Assembly (NCBI GenBank): GCA_020720525.1
Contig: DYON01000140.1
Span: 1-6,953, forward strand
Length of the DNA stretch: 6,953 bases
Origin: Acetofilamentum sp.
GTDB taxonomy: Bacteria > Bacteroidota > Bacteroidia > Bacteroidales > DTU049
Direction: 5' to 3'
A program made the position numbers and the translations under genes. Positions 1 to 6,948 of the stretch are shown here, in pieces (position 1 is the stretch's first letter; the number at the start of each line of letters is the position of its first letter). Under the pieces are notes generated by a model, which did no database searches, had not been told where the DNA came from, and worked only from the letters and a program-made list of their open reading frames with translations.

Positions 1-33
1 ATTGTCTGTAAATAAAACACTTACAGTAATCAT
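1..33 (-). CDS. Possible 5' end of a truncated unidentified gene
   Basis: An ATG at 31-33 (minus strand) opens a frame that stays open to the window edge, giving only MITVSVLFTDN. AAAGG lies five bases upstream (39-43), a well-placed SD. It would start 60 bases after the recF stop, same strand. Eleven codons are far too few to recognise a family, and an open frame of this length is expected by chance, so this rests mainly on the start context. In several Bacteroidota recF is followed by a short DUF721 gene, but this N-terminus does not let me claim that. Confidence 0.3.
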   Translation of the reverse strand, partial: MITVSVLFTDN

Positions 34-37
34 ATCA

Positions 38-52
38 ACCTTTATAAAAGGT
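38..52 (-). repeat. Small hairpin overlapping a candidate ribosome-binding site
   Basis: ACCTTT (38-43) and AAAGGT (47-52) form a perfect six-base inverted repeat around a three-base loop. In the minus-strand transcript the 3' arm contains the AAAGG that would serve as SD for the ATG at 31-33, so folding would hide it. It is not followed by a T-run on the minus strand, so it does not look like a recF terminator. The pairing is AT-rich and weak. Confidence 0.35.
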
Positions 53-93
53 GAATAAATCCTATTCAGAGAGCAAAAAACGAAGAGATTTTA

Positions 94-1191
94 TTACTTC
101 ACATTTCCACCACCCACTTCGAAGAGCTGAATTTTGGTTTGGAGACCGATGATGCCTTCCATGCGCATTTTGTGTGTATCGGTGATGAACACTTGTCCAA
201 ACGGCTCGTGGCATACCATATCAATTAGAAATCGCACACGGTCGGGGTCGAGTTTATCGAAAATATCGTCGAACAGCAAAATGGGAGTAAGACCAGTTTT
301 TTCGACCGTAATTAAATATTGAGCCATTTTGAGTGCAAGCAGAAAACTCTTTTGCTGACCTTGGCTACCGAAACGCTTCACTGGATTTTCGTTTACCATA
401 AACAAATAATCGTCGCGATGAACACCTTGTGTGGTGTAGCCTGCAGCCAAATCGGCAGCAAAATTATCGACAAGCAATTGATTCATATCGGCTTCGTGTA
501 AGGCCGACTGGTATTCAATTTCGGTGATATCGCCTTGCTGTGTAAGCTTCTCATGCATTTGTTCGTGGTGAACACTGAATGCCGAGTGGTACTGCAACCG
601 CGATTGATGAATCTTTTTCGCATAGCCAACCAATTGCGTATTCCAAACTTCGAGTTTCTGAAAATCACGATCGTTGCACGAATTCATGTCTTTCAACAGT
701 CGGTTGCGCTGAAGCAACACTTTGTTGTAGCGAATCAAATCGTCGAGATAGGTTCGGTCGAATTGCGAAATGACGCTATCGAAAAATCGCCTACGAACCT
801 CAGAGGCATTGTTGATAAGGTCGATATCGCCTGGAGTAATCATAACTATTGGAAAAAGCCCAATATGTTCCGAAAAACGCTGATAATCTTTATCGTTGCG
901 TTTCACGCGTTTATCGCCACCCTCTTTTACCGAAACCGAGATTTTTTCGGTTACACCCGAAGGCATTTCGAAGTTGCCCAAAACGGCAAAATATTCGTCG
1001 CCAAAGCGAATGGAAAGTTGATCGCTGCCACCAAAATAACTTTTGGTAAAACTCAGGTAGTGAATTGCATCGAGAATATTGGTCTTCCCTGCTCCGTTGT
1101 TGCCATAGAAGCAATGCACTTTTCCGCTGAATTCAAGAAAAACGTTTTCGTAGTTTTTGAACTGACTGAGTTGCAACGATTGTAATCTCAC
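94..1191 (-). CDS. recF: DNA replication and repair protein RecF
   Basis: RecF is a cytosolic ABC/SMC-like ATPase that binds gapped or single-strand/double-strand DNA junctions and, with RecO and RecR, loads RecA during gap repair and fork restart. With the start chosen here the protein has 365 residues, normal for the family. Visible motifs: an N-terminal beta-strand ending in FKNY (residues 11-14), Walker A GNNGAGKT (30-37), GVHRDDY (256-262), ABC signature region FGSQGQQKS (274-282), Walker B ILLFDDIFDKLD (304-315) and a TDTH switch-histidine motif (337-340). The reading frame extends upstream to a GTG at 1221, but the GTG at 1189-1191 gives the canonical RecF N-terminus (M)RLQSLQLSQFKNY, overlaps the cinA TGA as GTGA, and has GAAAGGGG five bases upstream. 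The stop is TAA at 94-96. It is the last gene of the coupled three-gene unit, and in many bacteria recF instead sits beside dnaA/dnaN. Identity is very secure; the start is likely but not proven. Confidence 0.96.
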   Translation of the reverse strand: MRLQSLQLSQFKNYENVFLEFSGKVHCFYGNNGAGKTNILDAIHYLSFTKSYFGGSDQLSIRFGDEYFAVLGNFEMPSGVTEKISVSVKEGGDKRVKRNDKDYQRFSEHIGLFPIVMITPGDIDLINNASEVRRRFFDSVISQFDRTYLDDLIRYNKVLLQRNRLLKDMNSCNDRDFQKLEVWNTQLVGYAKKIHQSRLQYHSAFSVHHEQMHEKLTQQGDITEIEYQSALHEADMNQLLVDNFAADLAAGYTTQGVHRDDYLFMVNENPVKRFGSQGQQKSFLLALKMAQYLITVEKTGLTPILLFDDIFDKLDPDRVRFLIDMVCHEPFGQVFITDTHKMRMEGIIGLQTKIQLFEVGGGNVK

Positions 1192-2435
1192 TTTCGCCCC
1201 TTTCGTAATGCTTTGATACACATATTCATCGCAGCTACACCACTTCGAGCTATATTGGTTTCGCGAAAATCACCAAAATGAAACTCTTCTACCGTGGTTT
1301 CTTTGGCCGAAGCAACTGCAATATAAACAAGCCCAACTGGTTTTTCGTCGCTTCCACCATCTGGACCAGCAATGCCACTTACAGCAATCGAAAAATCGGT
1401 TTTGAGCAAACTGCGTGCATTCTCGGCCATTTCTTTCACCGTTTCGGCACTCACAGCACCAAATTTGCTCAAGGTGTCTTCGTTTACCCGAAGCATATTC
1501 GTTTTCACATCGTTGGAATAAGCAATCACCGATCCCCAAAATGCTCCAGAGCTACCAGGAATCGATGTGAGCTGATGCGCAATGTATCCTCCCGTGCAAC
1601 TTTCGGCTGTCGAAATTGTTTTACGAGCTTCGAGCAATTCGCGCAGCAAAGTTTCGCTTAGTTTTTCGTCGCGGTCGCTTACAAAATAGTCTTTTATCAA
1701 CGGACGAAGCGCATCGAAAAGCAATTGCAATTTTCCACGTCCAGCTTTTTCCGATTTTGTAAATGCACTCAATCGCAAACGAATGAGACCTGGCGAAGGC
1801 AAATAGGCCAACGAAACATCTTCGGGCAAATTTTGCTCCCATGGTTGAATCATATCGCTTAAAAACGATTCGCCAATTCCGCTCACAACCATGTTTTGAT
1901 GAATGAGCTTTCCCGAACCGGTAAACGACTTGAGTATGGGAAGCACTTCGCGGGTAAAAATATCCTTCATTTCGAATGGAACTCCCGGAAGCACAAAAAT
2001 ATGAGCCGAAGCGTCTTCGAAATACAAACCAGGAGCAGTTCCAAGGTGGTTGAAAAGCACTTTTGCCCTATCTGGAACCAATGCCTGACGCTTATTTACA
2101 TCGGTAAGCGGAAGATTGCGCTGTGCGAAAAAGCCTGCAATATGCTCGAGAACTTCTTGGTTTTCGACCAATTCGGAATCGAAAACATTGCAAAGTACTT
2201 CGCTGGTTTTATCGTCGGATGTAGGGCCTAGTCCACCAGTGGTGATTACCACCGACGATTGCTCGGTTGCATAAAAAATAGCATCGCGAATTTCGTCGTT
2301 ATTGTCGCCAACACTAAAACGTGTCTTTACAGTTATTCCAATTTCGTTGAGTTGCGATGCAAGCCATGCCGAATTGGTATCGATTACTTGTCCAATCAGC
2401 AGTTCGTCGCCAATTGTTAATATTGTAGCTTCCAT
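1188..2435 (-). CDS. cinA: CinA-family protein: MoCF-like domain plus nicotinamide-nucleotide amidohydrolase
   Basis: Full-length two-domain CinA (415 residues). Residues 1-170 are the MoaB/MogA-like (MoCF-fold, COG1058) domain, with the motifs TTGGLGPTSDD (65-75) and LPGVPFEM (149-156); in characterised CinA proteins this domain hydrolyses ADP-ribose. Residues 255-415 are the CinA C-terminal (PncC-type) domain, with AESCTGG (277-283, containing the conserved active-site serine S279), AYSNDVK (305-311) and SGIAGPDGG (353-361); this domain deamidates nicotinamide mononucleotide to nicotinic acid mononucleotide. Together the domains recycle pyridine-nucleotide breakdown products, including NMN released by NAD-dependent DNA ligase. 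The ATG gives the family-typical start MEATILTIGDELL. It begins one base after the stop of the upstream fusion gene, and its TGA overlaps the recF GTG, implying translational coupling on both sides. All key motifs are intact. The role of CinA in competence known from Gram-positives should not be assumed here. Confidence 0.95.
   Translation of the reverse strand: MEATILTIGDELLIGQVIDTNSAWLASQLNEIGITVKTRFSVGDNNDEIRDAIFYATEQSSVVITTGGLGPTSDDKTSEVLCNVFDSELVENQEVLEHIAGFFAQRNLPLTDVNKRQALVPDRAKVLFNHLGTAPGLYFEDASAHIFVLPGVPFEMKDIFTREVLPILKSFTGSGKLIHQNMVVSGIGESFLSDMIQPWEQNLPEDVSLAYLPSPGLIRLRLSAFTKSEKAGRGKLQLLFDALRPLIKDYFVSDRDEKLSETLLRELLEARKTISTAESCTGGYIAHQLTSIPGSSGAFWGSVIAYSNDVKTNMLRVNEDTLSKFGAVSAETVKEMAENARSLLKTDFSIAVSGIAGPDGGSDEKPVGLVYIAVASAKETTVEEFHFGDFRETNIARSGVAAMNMCIKALRKGRK
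1197..1204 (-). promoter_or_regulatory. Shine-Dalgarno-like site deciding the recF start
   Basis: On the minus strand GAAAGGGG ends five bases before the GTG at 1189-1191. Purine-rich SD sites are uncommon in Bacteroidota, so this one helps to favour the internal GTG over the upstream in-frame GTG at 1219-1221. The same bases also encode the last residues of CinA (RKGRK), so the match could be partly coincidental. Confidence 0.45.
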
Positions 2436-2436
2436 C

Positions 2437-5400
2437 TTATAACCATTTCACTAAGTTGAAATCTTGCAAATGCGGCAGCAACGGATTCGAAGGACGCAAA
2501 CGAATAGCATAGTCGAACACACCCGACTGCGGATTCGGAATCACCGCAACAAATGTAGCCATTCCGTTGCTGGTTTCTTTTATTTTCATTTCCGTTTTGA
2601 AACTGATTTTCTTCACCACCTCGTTTTCTTTCTGACCAAAAATGAGGTCGATGGCCAAATCGTCGGCATTGAGTTCGCCCAAATTTATTTTGATTTCGGC
2701 ATTAAAATCTTCGCCAAGCAACAACGGACGTGCGGTGCTATCGTGCAAATTCATTTCGGCAACCACAATCTGATCCCAATTGCGAAGTACTTTACGCTTC
2801 CAGGCAGCTAAGCCGCGAGCCATTTCGTAGTTATTTTCGTTCATATCCTTGCTGCGCGAAGCTTGAGGAATATAAAACTTGTTGAAATACTCGTCGAGCA
2901 TTCGCTTCATGGTAAAATGTGGCGCAATTGCTGTGAAATTCTTGCGGATATACGAAATCCAATCGCAGGGCATTTCGTTGCTACTGCGTTTGAAAAACAT
3001 TGGCTGAATTTCGTCTTCAATCAGATTGTAAAGTGTTTCGGCATCGAGCTCATCTTGCAAAGTCTGATTTTCGTACGAACGAGCTTCTTTCAAAGCCCAT
3101 CCGCCTTTTGGAATAAAACCTTCGGCCCACCAACCATCGAGAACACTTAGGTTGAGAACGCCGTTCAAGCAAGCCTTAATTCCGCTGGTTCCGCTTGCTT
3201 CGAGCGGACGAGTAGGCGTGTTGAGCCACACATCGACACCGGAAACAAGAATTTTGGCCACTTCCATGTCGTAGTTTTCCAGAAAAATGATTTTTCCGGC
3301 CAATTCGGGCATGCGCGAAAATTCAACAATATGCTTAATATAATCTTGACCAGCGTTATCGGCCGGATGCGCTTTGCCTGAAAAAACAAAACGAATAGGA
3401 CGTTGCGGATTGTTTACAAGTTCTTTGAGTTTATCGAGGTTTTTAAACAGCAGATGCGCACGTTTGTAGGTGGCAAATCGGCGTGCAAAGCCAATATAAA
3501 GTGCATTTTCGTCGAGATTTTCGAGCACACTTATTATATGTCGAGGCGCTTCTTGACGTTTGGTAAGATCGCGAGCGAGTTTGTTGTCCAGAAAATCGAC
3601 CATACGTTTTTTAAGCGTTTTTCGAATGGTCCAAATTTCTTCGTCTTTCAATGTTTCGAAAAAACGCCAGTTGTCGGCTTCGGCTTGGTCGTTTTCGAGC
3701 GGATCGAGACTATTTTTCTTCAACAGATTTTGCCAGTAAACACAACTCCATGTTGGTAAATGCACACCATTGGTAACATAATCGATATACAATTCATCTG
3801 AAAAATATCCGTCGTACAAACTGGCGAACATTTCGCGGGTAACACGACCATGAATACGGCTCACACCGTTCACATTCTGCGAACCACTCAATGCAAGAAT
3901 ACTCATGCTGAATTTTTCAATTTCATCGTTTGCATTCATTTTTCCCAAAGCCATAAACTCTTTCCAGCTTATATTGAGTCGTTCGGGATAATGAGCCAAA
4001 TACATTCGCATCATATCTTCGCTGAAGCTGTCGTGCCCAGCCGGAACAGGCGTATGAGTTGTGAAAAGAGTAGAAGCTCTTACAATTTCGAGAGCTTGAC
4101 TCATCGACATCACTTCGTCTTGAATCAAATCTTTCAATCGTTCAAGAATACTGAATGCGGCGTGCCCTTCGTTGCAATGATATACGTTGTGTTTCAATTT
4201 CAGCTCGTTGAGCAGCTTCACGCCGCCAAAACCAAGCAACAATTCTTGTTTGAGTCTGTTTTCCCAATCGCCACCATACAATTGATGCGAGATGCGACGG
4301 TCGTTGTCGTTGTTTTCGTCGATATCGGTATCGAGCAAATACAATTTTACACGTCCAACATTCACTTCCCAGACTTTGGCAAAAATGCGACGTCCAGGAA
4401 AACCAAGCGAAATTTTCAACCATTCGCCATCAGCCTGACGAACAGGAATAATGGGCAAATTGCTGAATTTTTGAGGCTGATATTCGGCCAATTGGTCGCC
4501 AAAAGGCGAAAGCGACTGTGTGAAGTATCCATGACGGAACAAAAGTCCAACAGCAGTCATCTGAACATTGCTGTCGGAAGCTTGTTTGAGATAATCGCCA
4601 GCAAGAACTCCGAGTCCACCCGAATAGAGTTTCAACGATGCATGAAATCCATATTCCATGCAAAAATATGCCACCGAAGGACGTTCTTGGTCGGGTGCGG
4701 CGTTCATGTATTTCTCGAAATCTGCATAAACAGTATCGAGTGTATTCAAAAACTCGACATTTTCGGCCAATGCTGTCATTTCATTAAAGCTGAGCAATTC
4801 GAGCATGGTAAGTGGATTAAAACCACTTTTCTCCCAAAGTTGAGGGTTGATTTGACTGAACATTTCCATTGCTGGAAAATTCCAAGTCCACCACAGGTTT
4901 TTGGTGAGCGATATGAGTTTATTCAATTTTTCGGGATAGCTCGGCTTCACAAACACTTTGCGCCAGCTGGGATTGGATCCCAGCGTTTTTTCGGCAGGAT
5001 GCGCCTGTGGCGATGCTTTTTTGCTGTACTTATCGTATCGTAGCAGTGTTTTGGAAATGGCTTGGTGGTAGGCTTCGAAATAATGTACCGACAAATTTTG
5101 CCACAAAGCCTCTCGCGAAGCCTGGAAAGCACTTTCGCGGTGTTTTGCAATATCGTCGTCGGAATAAGCCGACCATTCTTGAAGAATTTTTGTTATTTCG
5201 GTTGCAACTTCGGCGGCATTGAAATCGGCTCGTTCAATGACCTTAACACCGCCGTTGGCTTTGCCCAAATCTTTCATCCAAAGACCAAAACCAGCAAGTG
5301 TGGTTGTTACTGTAGGAATATGAAAAGCAACACTTTCGAGTGGTGTGTAGCCCCATGGTTCGTAATATGAAGGAAAAACCGAAAGGTCGCAGCCAATCAG

Positions 5401-6666
5401 CAAATCGTAGTAGTGCAGATTGAGTAAACCGTCGTTGCCATCGAGATAACTGGGAATAAAAATGACCGACACTTTCGAATCGGGTTTGTTGTAAAGCTTC
5501 AATTCGTGGATGGCTTTTACAATGGGGTCGTTTTCTTCGTTGAAAAGATAATGAGTGAGATTACATGGATTTGTGGCAACTTCGCCATCAATCATGCATT
5601 GACGTATTTCGTGACGCACACCAGCATTGTTGGCCGGAACAGCAATAATGGCCACAATATCGCGATCCAGATTGTTGTTTTCTTTCAGCTGAGCCAAAGC
5701 TTCAACAAACACATCAATACCTTTGTTGCTGTATTCGTAGCGCCCCGAGTTGATTACATACAAAGTATTGTCGGAAGTTTCTTTGCCAGTGACCGATTTC
5801 ACCATTCGATGAAGCAATTTGCGGGATGCAGCTCGGTGTTTGCCAAAATTTGCATCGTTGGGCACAAACGAATCTTCAAATCCGTTTGGAGTAATCAGAT
5901 CGGGTTTTTTCGAGAAAAAATGACTGCATTCTCGACCCGTTATTTCAGACACGGTTGTGAAAACATCGGCATGAAAAGCCGAAAGTTTTTCGAGGCTAAA
6001 TTTGGAAAGCACATTCAGTTCGCGTGCAATGGAATCGGGGCTATATTCTTCCATTTTGCTGTACAAAGGACGATGCACACCAGCAATAGAGCGTCCAAGC
6101 ACGGTGGCATGTGTTGTAAAAACACGTCCAGCTTGTGGAACTTTATCTTCGAGGTACAAAATGCCAGCACCAGTCATCCACTCGTGAAAATGGGCAGCTA
6201 AACGATCGTCGGCAGTGAGATTGAAATGATAGAAATGTTCAATGAGCCTTGCAGCCTCGTATCCAAACAGAACTGGTTCAACATAATCCCAACCACCATA
6301 AAGCGAATCGAGTTTGTATTTTTCCCACAAATTGATAAAAACAGCATCTTTTTGCACAAAAAGACCTGTAAAATCGAGCAGAATTGCAATCGGATTGCCA
6401 GCAATGTTCCATCGTCCAACTCTCAATCGAAAACCATCGCGACGCGCCTGATCGACCCAATGCGGATACAATTTGTGGTCTTCGGCAAAAACATCCGACG
6501 AAAGAGGTTCTTTGTGAATATCGGGGCCAATCATGAGATATCCATTGCCCAATTGCTCGCTAATTTTTAAGGCTTTAGTTGCAATAACAGTGTTGATACC
6601 ACCGACCTTGTTGCACACTTCCCAGCTAGTTTCGAAAAGAAAATCAGGTTTTTCCTGTATGCTCAT
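2437..6666 (-). CDS. Fused GT3 glycogen synthase and GT35 alpha-glucan phosphorylase
   Basis: One uninterrupted 1409-residue reading frame encodes two complete cytosolic enzymes. Residues 9-545 are a GT3 (animal/fungal-type) glycogen synthase: FETSWEVCNKVGGI (11-24), TTHATVLGR (184-192, His186), FTTVSEITG (236-244), GRYEYSNKG (308-316, Arg309/Lys315) and the retaining-GT EX7E pair E436/E444 in YYEPWGYTPLE. It should extend alpha-1,4-glucan, with UDP-glucose as the likely donor by family. After a polar linker (about 546-575) comes a DUF3417-like segment (about 578-650, LWWTWNFPAM) and a TIGR02094-type phosphorylase (about 663-1265): VAYFCMEYGFHASLKLYSGG (665-684), FTTHTPVPAGHD (868-879, His871), ARRFATYKR (1061-1069, Arg1063/Lys1068 phosphate ligands) and EASGTSGIK (1156-1164), with Lys1164 the predicted pyridoxal-phosphate lysine. 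Residues about 1300-1409 form a beta-rich tail typical of this phosphorylase group. This half should release glucose-1-phosphate by phosphorolysis. Neither half lacks a catalytic residue. Bacteroides encodes the equivalents as separate adjacent genes of about 550 and 855 residues (from memory). The ATG at 6664-6666 lacks an SD. Confidence 0.95.
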   Translation of the reverse strand: MSIQEKPDFLFETSWEVCNKVGGINTVIATKALKISEQLGNGYLMIGPDIHKEPLSSDVFAEDHKLYPHWVDQARRDGFRLRVGRWNIAGNPIAILLDFTGLFVQKDAVFINLWEKYKLDSLYGGWDYVEPVLFGYEAARLIEHFYHFNLTADDRLAAHFHEWMTGAGILYLEDKVPQAGRVFTTHATVLGRSIAGVHRPLYSKMEEYSPDSIARELNVLSKFSLEKLSAFHADVFTTVSEITGRECSHFFSKKPDLITPNGFEDSFVPNDANFGKHRAASRKLLHRMVKSVTGKETSDNTLYVINSGRYEYSNKGIDVFVEALAQLKENNNLDRDIVAIIAVPANNAGVRHEIRQCMIDGEVATNPCNLTHYLFNEENDPIVKAIHELKLYNKPDSKVSVIFIPSYLDGNDGLLNLHYYDLLIGCDLSVFPSYYEPWGYTPLESVAFHIPTVTTTLAGFGLWMKDLGKANGGVKVIERADFNAAEVATEITKILQEWSAYSDDDIAKHRESAFQASREALWQNLSVHYFEAYHQAISKTLLRYDKYSKKASPQAHPAEKTLGSNPSWRKVFVKPSYPEKLNKLISLTKNLWWTWNFPAMEMFSQINPQLWEKSGFNPLTMLELLSFNEMTALAENVEFLNTLDTVYADFEKYMNAAPDQERPSVAYFCMEYGFHASLKLYSGGLGVLAGDYLKQASDSNVQMTAVGLLFRHGYFTQSLSPFGDQLAEYQPQKFSNLPIIPVRQADGEWLKISLGFPGRRIFAKVWEVNVGRVKLYLLDTDIDENNDNDRRISHQLYGGDWENRLKQELLLGFGGVKLLNELKLKHNVYHCNEGHAAFSILERLKDLIQDEVMSMSQALEIVRASTLFTTHTPVPAGHDSFSEDMMRMYLAHYPERLNISWKEFMALGKMNANDEIEKFSMSILALSGSQNVNGVSRIHGRVTREMFASLYDGYFSDELYIDYVTNGVHLPTWSCVYWQNLLKKNSLDPLENDQAEADNWRFFETLKDEEIWTIRKTLKKRMVDFLDNKLARDLTKRQEAPRHIISVLENLDENALYIGFARRFATYKRAHLLFKNLDKLKELVNNPQRPIRFVFSGKAHPADNAGQDYIKHIVEFSRMPELAGKIIFLENYDMEVAKILVSGVDVWLNTPTRPLEASGTSGIKACLNGVLNLSVLDGWWAEGFIPKGGWALKEARSYENQTLQDELDAETLYNLIEDEIQPMFFKRSSNEMPCDWISYIRKNFTAIAPHFTMKRMLDEYFNKFYIPQASRSKDMNENNYEMARGLAAWKRKVLRNWDQIVVAEMNLHDSTARPLLLGEDFNAEIKINLGELNADDLAIDLIFGQKENEVVKKISFKTEMKIKETSNGMATFVAVIPNPQSGVFDYAIRLRPSNPLLPHLQDFNLVKWL

Positions 6667-6710
6667 TATGTTGAAATATTTTGATTAACAAAAATTGTTT
6701 GATTAGAAAA

Positions 6711-6723
6711 AGCGCAAAACGCT
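6711..6723 (-). other. Short GC-rich leader hairpin followed by a T-run
   Basis: Just downstream of the predicted transcription start, the minus strand reads AGCG, a five-base loop TTTTG, CGCT, then a short run of T ending at about 6707. This resembles a miniature intrinsic terminator or attenuator, or a 5' stability hairpin, but the four-base stem is too short for a strong terminator. Confidence 0.25.
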
Positions 6724-6729
6724 CCGCTA

Positions 6730-6759
6730 CAAATTTACTACTCTGAAACGAACTACAAG
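6730..6759 (-). promoter_or_regulatory. Candidate Bacteroidota sigma-ABfr promoter for the three-gene unit
   Basis: On the minus strand TAAATTTG (6730-6737) matches the Bacteroidota -7 consensus TAnnTTTG exactly. CTTG (6756-6759), 18 bases upstream, is a partial match to the -33 element (TTTG/TTG), with spacing slightly short of the usual 19-21. Transcription would start near 6723-6726, leaving a leader of roughly 60 bases before the ATG at 6666. It is the only exact -7 match I found upstream of the operon. Confidence 0.45.
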
Positions 6760-6869
6760 GTAAATTGTCAATAAATAATGCCTTTGGTTGATAACTAATA
6801 CCAGCCAGAATTGCATTTCAATCTAAATAATTCTGTCGGTGATTATTCATTGAAGAAACTGGGATAACC

Positions 6870-6885
6870 ACGAATTAACGAATTA
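6870..6885. repeat. Tandem octamer ACGAATTA x2
   Basis: Two perfect head-to-tail copies of ACGAATTA lie in the intergenic region. Read on the minus strand this gives TAATTCGTTAATTCGT followed by GGTTA, which resembles short AATTCGTG-type motifs I recall as scattered through intergenic DNA of various bacteria. Two short copies could also be chance. Confidence 0.5.
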
Positions 6886-6920
6886 GAAGCCGAAATTACT
6901 TGATAATTACAGCGAAAGCA

Positions 6921-6948
6921 TTTGAGTTTCTGCAAGCAGACACTCAAA
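6921..6948. repeat. Long imperfect palindrome at the right edge
   Basis: TTTGAGT (6921-6927) pairs with ACTCAAA (6942-6948), and inside it TCTGC (6929-6933) pairs with GCAGA (6936-6940), separated by one T/C mismatch (6928/6941) and an AA centre. This gives 12 of 13 paired positions, with a practical four-base loop CAAG. Neither side visible here has a T-run, so a standard intrinsic terminator is not supported; a transcript-end hairpin of the gene to the right, a dyad operator or a dispersed palindromic element are all possible. Confidence 0.6.

Noticed and set aside
6..26. CTGTAA / TTACAG inverted repeat around nine bases, considered as a recF terminator.
   Set aside because: The stem is short and AT-rich, no T-run is visible on the minus strand before the window edge, and it would lie inside the possible partial gene.
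535..1185. 216-codon plus-strand frame opposite recF.
   Set aside because: Antisense to well-conserved RecF motifs, low-complexity translation with no family resemblance, and no promoter or SD evidence.
2550..2557. TACATTTG on the minus strand, a formal -7 promoter match about 115 bases before cinA.
   Set aside because: It lies inside coding sequence and no TTTG/TTG element is found at the right distance upstream, so an internal cinA promoter is not supported.
3850..5043. 397-codon open frame on the plus strand, opposite the phosphorylase half.
   Set aside because: It lies wholly antisense to a gene with clear catalytic motifs, its translation shows no recognisable domain, and long antisense frames arise easily from codon bias in the true gene.
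5506..6201. 231-codon plus-strand frame opposite the glycogen synthase half.
   Set aside because: Antisense shadow of the GT3 domain, with no recognisable domain in its translation.
6766..6771. TTGACA on the minus strand, a classic -35 hexamer.
   Set aside because: No TATAAT-like hexamer follows at 16-18 bases, and Bacteroidota primary sigma factors do not use this consensus.
6862..6870. TTATCCC on the minus strand, considered as a DnaA box because recF is often near oriC.
   Set aside because: It does not match TTATNCACA, there is no cluster of boxes, and dnaA and dnaN are absent.
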